5,683 nt of DNA, from contig CAJUSQ010000157.1 in assembly GCA_910588885.1 (NCBI GenBank), forward strand, positions 1 through 5,683, in the 5' to 3' direction. The position numbers and the translations under genes are program-made. The notes under the pieces were generated by a model that saw nothing but the letters and a program-made list of their open reading frames with translations, made no database searches and was not told the DNA's origin. This document shows, piece after piece, positions 1 to 4,889 of the stretch. Each line of letters opens with the position of its first letter. Positions within the stretch are counted from its first letter, which is position 1. The stretch comes from an uncultured Lachnospiraceae bacterium (GTDB lineage: Bacteria; Bacillota; Clostridia; Lachnospirales; Lachnospiraceae).

Positions 1-1804
1 CCACCTTTTTCAAAATCCGGGTTTTGGGATCTAACGTCGTCTCCCAAAGCTGCTGGGCGTCCATCTCCCCCAACCCTTTGTACCGCTGAAGGGTAAAGCT
101 TCCCTTGTGGGTCCTCCGGTAACGCTTTAAGGCATCGTCGTCATAGAGGTATTCTTCCTCCCCCCTGGAGGGGATGGCCTTGTACAGGGGCGGCATGGCA
201 ATGTAAATATGCCCTTCGTAAATCAGCTCCGGCATAAACCGGTAAAACAGGGTCAGCAAAAGTGTGGAAATATGGGCGCCGTCCACATCCGCATCGGCCA
301 TAATAATAATCTTGTCATAGCGGAGCTTCGTAATATCAAAGTCATTGCCGAAGCCTTCGGAAAAGCCGCAGCCAAAGGCATTAATCATCGTCTTAATCTC
401 GGCGTTGGCCAGCACCTTGTCGATACTGGCCTTCTCCACGTTCAGAATCTTCCCCCGGATCGGCAGGATCGCCTGGAAATTCCGATCCCGGGCCGTCTTT
501 GCGGAGCCTCCCGCCGAATCCCCCTCCACGATAAATATTTCACAAATCGAAGCATCCCGGCTTTCGCAGTTGGCCAGCTTCCCGTTGGAGTCAAAGGAAA
601 ATTTCTGCTTTGTCAAAAGGTTCGTCTTGGCCCGCTCCTCGGTCTTTCTGATTTTCGCCGCTTTCTCCGCACAGGAAATTACTTTTTTCAAGGTATCCAG
701 ATTTTTGTCAAAATACAGCTGGATTTCCTCTCCGGTCACCTTTCCCGTCACCCGGGAAGCGTCCTGGTTGTCCAGCTTCGTCTTGGTCTGCCCTTCAAAC
801 CGGGGGGCCGGATGCTTGATGGAAATCACGGCCGTCATACCATTTCGAACATCAGTTCCGGTAAAATTCGCATCCTTTTCCTTCAGAATGCCCAATTCCT
901 TGGCATAATTATTGATGACAGTAGTAAACACCGTTTTAAACCCGGTCAGGTGGGTGCCCCCTTCCGCGTTATAGATATTGTTGCAGAAGCCCAGGACATT
1001 TTCATGGAATTCATTGGTATATTGGAACGCCGCTTCCACGGTAATCCCTTCATTCTCCCCTTTAAAATATACCACATCATGAACCGGCTCCGACTTTTTA
1101 TTCAAATCCTTCACATATCCGATAATGCCGTCCGGCTCGTGGAATTCTATGTGTTCCGTTTCCTCTCCCCGCTTATCCTCATAGACAATCATTAAATCAG
1201 GATTTAAGTAAGCGGTTTCATGCAGCCTGCTTTTGACTTCATCCTCTTTAAACCTGGTTTTTTCAAAAATCTCCGGATCCGGCAGGAAATTAATCCGCGA
1301 CCCGGTCTTTTTCGTCTTCCCCAGCTTCGGAAGCAGGCCGTTTTCCAGATTAATCACGGGAATTCCCCGTTCATAGCGGTCATGATGCACATAGCCCCCC
1401 TGGCTGACCTGCAGATCCAGATAAGTCGAAAGGGCGTTCACCACCGAAGATCCCACCCCATGAAGGCCGCCGCTGGTCTTATAGGCCCCGTCGTCAAATT
1501 TCCCTCCGGCATGAAGGGTCGTAAAAACCAGCCGGGCCGCGGACATGCCTTTTTCATGCATCCCCACCGGAATTCCCCGGCCGTTGTCCTCCACGGTACA
1601 GGAGCCGTCCGCCTCCAGAGTCACCCAAATGGTATCACAGGCCCCGGCCAGATGCTCGTCCACCGAATTATCTACAATTTCATAAATTAAATGGTTCAAT
1701 CCCTTTCTGGAAACGCTGCCAATGTACATTCCCGGCCGTTTCCGCACTGCCTCCAGCCCTTCCAGCACGGAAATGCTGCTGGCATCATATTGATTCTTCG
1801 CCAT
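1..1804 (-). CDS. parE: Type IIA DNA topoisomerase subunit B (ParE/GyrB), C-terminus cut by window edge
   Basis: This is the ATPase subunit of a topoisomerase that passes one DNA duplex through another; with an A subunit (ParC or GyrA) it forms the A2B2 enzyme that decatenates or relaxes chromosomes. I translated it by hand: 601 codons from ATG at 1804, open to the left edge. The GHKL ATPase domain is complete: Tyr6 arm, RKRPGMYIGS (21-30), E42 and N46 in EIVDN, DNGRGIPV (73-80), and SGGLHGVG (111-118). QTKTKL (339-344) carries the ATP-sensing lysine. The Toprim domain has EGDSAGGSAK (427-436), PIRGKILN (448-455) and DADVDG (504-509); QRYKGLGEMD (573-582) follows. The family is about 640 residues, so roughly 40 are missing. 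TTLHAGGKF and KTSGGLHGVG look more like ParE than GyrB, but Firmicutes gyrase B cannot be excluded. GGAAGAAAAGGA lies just upstream of the start. A parC-like gene is expected further left, outside the window. Confidence 0.95.
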   Translation of the reverse strand, partial: MAKNQYDASSISVLEGLEAVRKRPGMYIGSVSRKGLNHLIYEIVDNSVDEHLAGACDTIWVTLEADGSCTVEDNGRGIPVGMHEKGMSAARLVFTTLHAGGKFDDGAYKTSGGLHGVGSSVVNALSTYLDLQVSQGGYVHHDRYERGIPVINLENGLLPKLGKTKKTGSRINFLPDPEIFEKTRFKEDEVKSRLHETAYLNPDLMIVYEDKRGEETEHIEFHEPDGIIGYVKDLNKKSEPVHDVVYFKGENEGITVEAAFQYTNEFHENVLGFCNNIYNAEGGTHLTGFKTVFTTVINNYAKELGILKEKDANFTGTDVRNGMTAVISIKHPAPRFEGQTKTKLDNQDASRVTGKVTGEEIQLYFDKNLDTLKKVISCAEKAAKIRKTEERAKTNLLTKQKFSFDSNGKLANCESRDASICEIFIVEGDSAGGSAKTARDRNFQAILPIRGKILNVEKASIDKVLANAEIKTMINAFGCGFSEGFGNDFDITKLRYDKIIIMADADVDGAHISTLLLTLFYRFMPELIYEGHIYIAMPPLYKAIPSRGEEEYLYDDDALKRYRRTHKGSFTLQRYKGLGEMDAQQLWETTLDPKTRILKKV

Positions 1805-1838
1805 TTTCCTTTTCTTCCAATCCTTTCCTATCCATTGC

Positions 1839-1866
1839 CTTATAAAAAGACATTGGAAACAGCAAA
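1839..1866 (-). promoter_or_regulatory. Possible weak promoter upstream of parE
   Basis: Read on the minus strand, TTTGCT (1861-1866) and TATAAG (1839-1844) are 16 bp apart, about 35 bases before the parE start codon. The -10 is fair but the -35 is poor. The 121-bp gap after the upstream zinc-ribbon gene leaves room for a promoter and shows no convincing terminator, so read-through from that gene is an equal alternative. Confidence 0.28.
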
Positions 1867-1925
1867 GTTACTGCTTCTAATGCCTTCTCATAGCGATTAT
1901 TCTATCGTAACAATCATGTTAAGCC

Positions 1926-2321
1926 TTATTCCAGGAAACGCATCCGGTCGTCTCCCTTCTTCTGTATTACAAAGGTTCCCTTCGTCGTATTCTTCACCTT
2001 GAAACACTTCTGGCAATAAGTTCCAAAGGTAATCGGCTCACCGCACTCTGCACAGCGCAGGCTTTCAATACTGGGCTTCATCTCTTCCTTGTACTCAATC
2101 CGCCCTTCCTTGATCCATCCCTTCACCTTGCGCAGCGGCAGCTGAAACTGCTCTGCCACCTGGTATTCCGTCACATCCCGTTCCCGAATAAAGTCCTTCA
2201 CCCGGTTGAACAACTCGTTCTCCTCACAAACAGGACATAAATCCTTCTCGTAGTCTTGGGATAATGGCCGATGACAGACGGTACATTCTTTCATGTTATC
2301 AAATAGACCCGAATGCTTCAT
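1926..2321 (-). CDS. Double zinc-ribbon / helix-turn-helix protein, YvyF (TIGR03826)-like
   Basis: The 131-residue protein has three visible parts. The first is a Cys4 cluster, CTVC (13-16) and CPVC (29-32). The second is a helical segment at about 36-78 whose VAEQFQLPLRKVKGWIKEG stretch (55-73) reads as a helix-turn-helix of the MerR/excisionase kind. The third is another Cys4 cluster, CAEC (90-93) and CQKC (103-106), followed by a basic tail. Ribbon-HTH-ribbon order and length match the small protein of Firmicutes flagellar operons known as YvyF or TIGR03826, but no flagellar gene is visible here. The fold suggests a zinc-stabilised protein that binds DNA or a protein partner; the actual role is unknown. 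It has its own promoter at 2376-2404 and lies 121 bp ahead of the topoisomerase gene on the same strand, so the two may share a transcript. The start at 2321 is chosen because it has a strong ribosome site; internal Met10 has none. Confidence 0.88.
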   Translation of the reverse strand: MKHSGLFDNMKECTVCHRPLSQDYEKDLCPVCEENELFNRVKDFIRERDVTEYQVAEQFQLPLRKVKGWIKEGRIEYKEEMKPSIESLRCAECGEPITFGTYCQKCFKVKNTTKGTFVIQKKGDDRMRFLE

Positions 2322-2328
2322 TCTTCAG

Positions 2329-2335
2329 CCCCCTT
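2329..2335 (-). promoter_or_regulatory. Ribosome binding site fixing the start of the zinc-ribbon gene
   Basis: AAGGGGG on the minus strand sits 7 bases before the ATG at 2321. The only nearby in-frame alternative, Met10, is preceded by GTCTATTTGATAAC, which has no purine-rich site, so the longer start is preferred. Confidence 0.75.
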
Positions 2336-2375
2336 CATTTCGTCCACACATCACTCGATACACTGCTTTTCAAAT

Positions 2376-2404
2376 ATTGTATCATATTCTTTAGATTCCG
2401 TCCA
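2376..2404 (-). promoter_or_regulatory. Sigma-A-type promoter of the zinc-ribbon gene
   Basis: On the minus strand TGGACG (2399-2404, 4 of 6 consensus) and TACAAT (2376-2381, 5 of 6) are separated by exactly 17 bp. Transcription would begin near 2369, leaving a leader of about 48 bases before the ATG at 2321. An overlapping TATGAT just upstream is an alternative -10. This suggests the gene is transcribed independently of the MerR gene behind it. Confidence 0.6.
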
Positions 2405-2435
2405 TATGAATCTTGGATTTTAAAACTTATCATGA

Positions 2436-2457
2436 ACGGGCATGTTGTAAGGCCCAT
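2436..2457 (-). terminator. Weak hairpin just after the MerR gene
   Basis: Two bases beyond the MerR stop codon (TAG, 2459-2461) the transcript reads AUGGGC, a 10-base loop, then GCCCGU. This is a 6-bp stem with one U-G pair. The U-run does not follow directly; a short AAGTTTT comes about 10 bases later. It may weakly separate the MerR gene from the next gene, but it is not a textbook intrinsic terminator. Confidence 0.25.
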
Positions 2458-2458
2458 T

Positions 2459-3259
2459 CTAAACCTGCACCCACAATTTATAATAATCCAAAATCTCCCG
2501 CCCTCTCGCTTCAGAAGTCAGAAACTGGGCCAAAATACTGCCCTTTGGCTCCATCCCCTCCGGAAGGGAGCCAAGCATCTTAGCCAGGTTATTCTTCCCT
2601 TCCTCCCGGTTGTCCGCAAGTAAAAGCCCATTATAATAGGAAGCTTCTCTCCGTTCCCAAAGGATTTCTTCCTCTCCCGCATCCTCCTTCACGGCCGCTT
2701 CCCCACCTGGCTCCCCCTTCGGCTCCCCCTTGAGCTCCCCTTCCGAATAGCCAATCCCGTATCGGTAGGTTTGGCCAGACAAATCGAACGCCAGTACGAA
2801 CACCCATGGTTCTTCCATGATTTTCCGCCAATGGCATTCCTTTTCATTGGAAAAAGCAACCGCCCGGACAAATTCCGGTTTCCCGGGCGCTAATGGCGAC
2901 CCCTGCAAGCGGCGGATCTCTTCCAGGGCATGAATCTGCTTCCGAATCCGTACCTCCTGCTGCTCCAGCTCACGTTTTTTCTTTTCAATACTTTGCCTGG
3001 TATCCAAAAGCATCTCTTCCTGTCTGGATACATCTGCCCGTAAAATCTCTCTTACTTCCTTGATCGGCATACCGATGCTCCGTAGAAAAGATACATTGCC
3101 CAGATTCAAGGTCGCCTGCAGGGAAAATTCCCGGTAATCATTCTGCTCATTCCGTTCCGACGCGATCAGCCCCCGGCTGTCCCAATAGCGGATCGTGGCC
3201 TTGGGGAGATTCATTAACTTTGATACTTCCTGGATACCGTAATTCTTTTTCTTCTCCAT
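2459..3259 (-). CDS. MerR-family transcriptional regulator, probable regulator of the divergent MATE pump
   Basis: The N-terminal winged HTH of the MerR family spans about residues 6-73: YGIQEVSKLMNLPKATIRYW (7-26), then DSRGLI, the wing DYREFS (41-46), and LRSIGMPIKEVREIL (59-73). A long charged helix at about 76-119 is the expected antiparallel coiled-coil dimerisation helix. Residues 120-266 form a C-terminal region I do not recognise, presumably effector-binding. It is not an obvious GyrI-like or heavy-metal Cys site: the only Cys is C142. Within it, 174-189 is a low-complexity stretch of four GE(L/P/A)x units. MerR proteins act as dimers that untwist promoters with 19-20 bp spacers when ligand binds. 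Such a promoter lies in the intergenic region with the MATE gene, so pump activation and autoregulation are likely. AGAGGG lies 8 bases before the ATG at 3259. The inducing compound cannot be told from the sequence. Confidence 0.92.
   Translation of the reverse strand: MEKKKNYGIQEVSKLMNLPKATIRYWDSRGLIASERNEQNDYREFSLQATLNLGNVSFLRSIGMPIKEVREILRADVSRQEEMLLDTRQSIEKKKRELEQQEVRIRKQIHALEEIRRLQGSPLAPGKPEFVRAVAFSNEKECHWRKIMEEPWVFVLAFDLSGQTYRYGIGYSEGELKGEPKGEPGGEAAVKEDAGEEEILWERREASYYNGLLLADNREEGKNNLAKMLGSLPEGMEPKGSILAQFLTSEARGREILDYYKLWVQV
2693..2740 (-). repeat. Four 12-bp tandem units inside the MerR gene
   Basis: In coding register the units encode GELK, GEPK, GEPG and GEAA (residues 174-189). The two central units differ at one base over 11-12 positions (GGCTCCCCCTTC against GGCTCCCCCTTG on the plus strand at 2709-2732), while the outer two have diverged. 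Each unit is four codons, so copy-number change by slippage would keep the frame. It lies between the YRYGIGYSE strand (165-173) and the acidic KEDAGEEE segment, probably in a flexible surface loop. Confidence 0.8.
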
Positions 3260-3336
3260 TGGCTTTCCCTCTCAATCATTGCCGCATCTGTTCCTGCCCA
3301 AAGGAGCATGTCCCCTGCACATTGCTGTTCCTACCT

Positions 3337-3365
3337 AAAATATCATATTTCCTCTTGACATTCAA
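3337..3365 (-). promoter_or_regulatory. Probable promoter of the MerR gene, overlapping the MATE promoter
   Basis: On the minus strand TTGAAT (3360-3365) and TATTTT (3337-3342) are separated by 17 bp; each matches consensus at 4 of 6. Its -35 overlaps the last base of the MATE -35 and the start of the 19-bp spacer, so a dimer bound at the spacer would also block this promoter. That matches the usual self-repression of divergent MerR systems. Confidence 0.45.
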
Positions 3366-3385
3366 GCTGCTTTCACGTTTATACT
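3355..3385 (+). promoter_or_regulatory. MerR-type promoter of the MATE gene, 19-bp spacer
   Basis: TTGACA (3355-3360, perfect consensus) and TATACT (3380-3385, 5 of 6) are separated by 19 bp. Ordinary sigma-A promoters use about 17 bp; 19-20 bp is the diagnostic spacing of promoters activated by MerR proteins through DNA distortion. Transcription would begin near 3392, giving a leader of about 60 bases. Weaker alternatives are TTTATA at 17 bp from the same -35, or TTCAAG with TAGAAT at 18 bp. The divergent MerR gene makes the 19-bp reading the most natural. Confidence 0.72.
3364..3372. promoter_or_regulatory. Candidate MerR operator dyad in the spacer
   Basis: AAGC-T-GCTT is a perfect dyad centred at 3368, two bases from the centre of the 19-bp spacer (3370), where MerR dimers bind. 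Beyond the 4-bp arms the symmetry is poor, with matches only at distances 7, 9 and 10. It is a plausible core rather than a complete operator. Confidence 0.35.
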
Positions 3386-3391
3386 AGAATG

Positions 3392-3414
3392 TGTTTGAAA
3401 ATGTTGTTTGAAAA
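3392..3414 (+). repeat. Direct repeat TGTTTGAAAA at the MATE transcription start
   Basis: Two identical 10-base copies, 3392-3401 and 3405-3414, start 13 bp apart. The first begins at the predicted transcription start. They may be a binding site for a second regulator, affect the leader RNA, or be a chance duplication in AT-rich sequence. Confidence 0.6.
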
Positions 3415-3452
3415 CCGCTTTAGAAAGTAACTTCAGAAAGGACTGAATACTT

Positions 3453-4754
3453 ATGAAAAAAGAATTCTGCCGTTACATCTTTCCGGCCATGTTTTCCTTT
3501 TTACTGACCGGAATTTACTCTATCGTAGACGGTATTTTCGTGGGGCAGGCAGTCGGGGACAACGGCCTGGCCGCAATCAATATCGTCTGGCCCCTGGCTG
3601 CGCTGATCATCTCCACCGGGACCGGGATTGGTGTAGGAGCCTCCGTCATCGTTTCCCTAAGCCGGGGCGCCGGGGAAGAAAAACGGGCAAAACAGGCCGA
3701 GGGCAACGCCTTTCTCCTGATGCTTCTGGGCACCCTGTGCCTGGTGCTCCTGCTTGGCCTGGGCAACGGCCCTCTGCTTCGGATTCTGGGGGCGGAAGGA
3801 ATTATTTTTACCTATTGTCAGCAATATATTACGATTTTACTGGCCGGTTCCATTGCACAGGTTTCCGCAACGGCCATGCTGCCCTTAATCCGAAACCATG
3901 GGGCTTCCATTTACGCCATGCTGTCCATGGCGGCCGGATGCCTGGTAAATATCGGCTTGGATGCACTGTTCGTCTTTCACTTTCAGATGGAAATCCAGGG
4001 CGCGGCTCTGGCTACCGTCTGCGGCCAGGTTTTGACCCTGCTCCTTTGCACCTGCTTTTTCCTTCGAAAGCCCTATCGGGGATTTCTGCACCACTTAAAG
4101 CCCGATGCTGCATTGATTGCTTCTATTCTAAAGGTGGGCGTTTCCCCCTTTGGCCTGACCTATCTGCCCAGCGTCACCATTATTTTCATGAATCTGCAGA
4201 TCCTGAAATACGGTGGGACGGCAGCCGTCAGCGCCTATGCCATCCTGGCCTACATTCTTTCTTTTATGGAAATTCTCATCCAGGGCATCAGTGACGGCAG
4301 CCAGCCCCTCCTAAGCCTGAACCAGGGAGCCGGAAATCTTCAAAGGCTCTCGGTCTACCGGAAATGGATGTTTGCCCTGGCCTTGTTTTTCGGTGCCCTA
4401 AGCGGCCTTTCCGTAGTATTGTTCCGGAATTTTCTTCCGGGACTGTTCGGCGCTTCTCCCGAAGCCGCTGCCTATATCTACGAATCAGCTGCCGCTTTCG
4501 GTATCGCGCTGTTTTTGTACGGCTTCTCCAAACCGGCCATTGCTTACTTCTATGCCGTACACGAAATCGTCCCTTCCGCGATTATGGTTTACGGGGAGGT
4601 CCTGCTTACAATCGGGCTGATCTACCTGCTGCCCTTAGGGTTTGGATTGATGGGCGTATGGTTTACCATGCCTCTGGTACAGCTCTTGCTTTCCCTGATT
4701 GGGGGATGGTTTTTACGAAATGAAGCGAAGCAGAAACAGAAATCCAATATTTAA
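3453..4754 (+). CDS. MATE family multidrug efflux transporter (MepA-like)
   Basis: This 433-residue membrane protein probably exports cationic drugs or other toxic organic compounds in exchange for Na+ or H+. Hydrophobic segments fit 12 helices at roughly 8-30, 40-68, 86-104, 120-145, 152-176, 183-204, 222-248, 256-281, 304-324, 338-358, 371-394 and 398-420. The two homologous halves are recognisable: the first has YSIVDGIFVGQAVGDNGLA (22-40, with D26 in helix 1), the second QGISDGSQPLLSLNQGAGN (277-295), close to the corresponding MepA-family motif. Length is typical of MATE proteins (about 430-460). The N-terminus is short, with helix 1 starting about residue 8, and the tail is basic (KQKQK). 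AGAAAGGA lies 10 bases before the ATG. It is transcribed away from the MerR gene through a 19-bp-spacer promoter, which points to induction by a substrate. The actual substrate cannot be read from the sequence. Confidence 0.94.
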   Translation: MKKEFCRYIFPAMFSFLLTGIYSIVDGIFVGQAVGDNGLAAINIVWPLAALIISTGTGIGVGASVIVSLSRGAGEEKRAKQAEGNAFLLMLLGTLCLVLLLGLGNGPLLRILGAEGIIFTYCQQYITILLAGSIAQVSATAMLPLIRNHGASIYAMLSMAAGCLVNIGLDALFVFHFQMEIQGAALATVCGQVLTLLLCTCFFLRKPYRGFLHHLKPDAALIASILKVGVSPFGLTYLPSVTIIFMNLQILKYGGTAAVSAYAILAYILSFMEILIQGISDGSQPLLSLNQGAGNLQRLSVYRKWMFALALFFGALSGLSVVLFRNFLPGLFGASPEAAAYIYESAAAFGIALFLYGFSKPAIAYFYAVHEIVPSAIMVYGEVLLTIGLIYLLPLGFGLMGVWFTMPLVQLLLSLIGGWFLRNEAKQKQKSNI

Positions 4755-4800
4755 GAAAGAATTAGGATATCCACCGTAGCTGCCCGGCCCGCTGCCCGTA

Positions 4801-4825
4801 AGGATAAACGAAACCGTCCTGTTTT
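4801..4825 (+). terminator. Weak terminator-like hairpin after the MATE gene
   Basis: AGGAT (4801-4805) can pair with GTCCT (4816-4820), including one U-G pair, around a 10-base loop, and GTTTT follows at once. It lies 46 bases beyond the MATE stop and before the end of the convergent gene. The stem is short, so efficiency is doubtful; no better terminator is visible in the 79-bp gap. Confidence 0.3.
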
Positions 4826-4889
4826 CAATCCTATTATTTGGTTGCCCCGCAATCGCAGTAATAATAGTCCACATAAGTGACGGTTTCGT
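4808..4889. repeat. 11-bp perfect inverted repeat spanning the 3' end of the right-hand gene
   Basis: ACGAAACCGTC (4808-4818) is the exact reverse complement of GACGGTTTCGT (4879-4889), with 60 bases between. One arm lies in the intergenic gap. The other encodes part of YETVTY near the end of the minus-strand protein. In that transcript the arms would pair around the stop codon (4834-4836). No U-run follows, so it is not a classical terminator. Confidence 0.7.

Noticed and set aside
209..1195. Long plus-strand open frame (328 codons) with others at 345-908 and 1220-1690
   Set aside because: They lie antisense to the well-conserved topoisomerase gene and have no domain sense; they arise from its codon bias.
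1892..1910. Small dyad CGAT-6-ATCG downstream of the zinc-ribbon gene
   Set aside because: A 4-bp stem with no T-run; too weak to call a terminator or operator.
2631..2871. Minus-strand frames of 60 and 68 codons inside the MerR gene
   Set aside because: Other frames of the same DNA; the MerR frame runs unbroken and no frameshift is indicated.
3737..4294. Second plus-strand frame within the MATE gene, and 4364-4723
   Set aside because: They overlap a clear MATE reading frame and translate to basic, low-sense protein; they are shadows.
4765..4772. Palindrome GGATATCC after the MATE gene
   Set aside because: A single 8-base palindrome is expected by chance and has no supporting context.
4779..4798. 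GCTGCCCG repeated directly (4779-4786, 4791-4798)
   Set aside because: Short, GC-rich, direct rather than inverted; it cannot form a terminator stem and no function is suggested.
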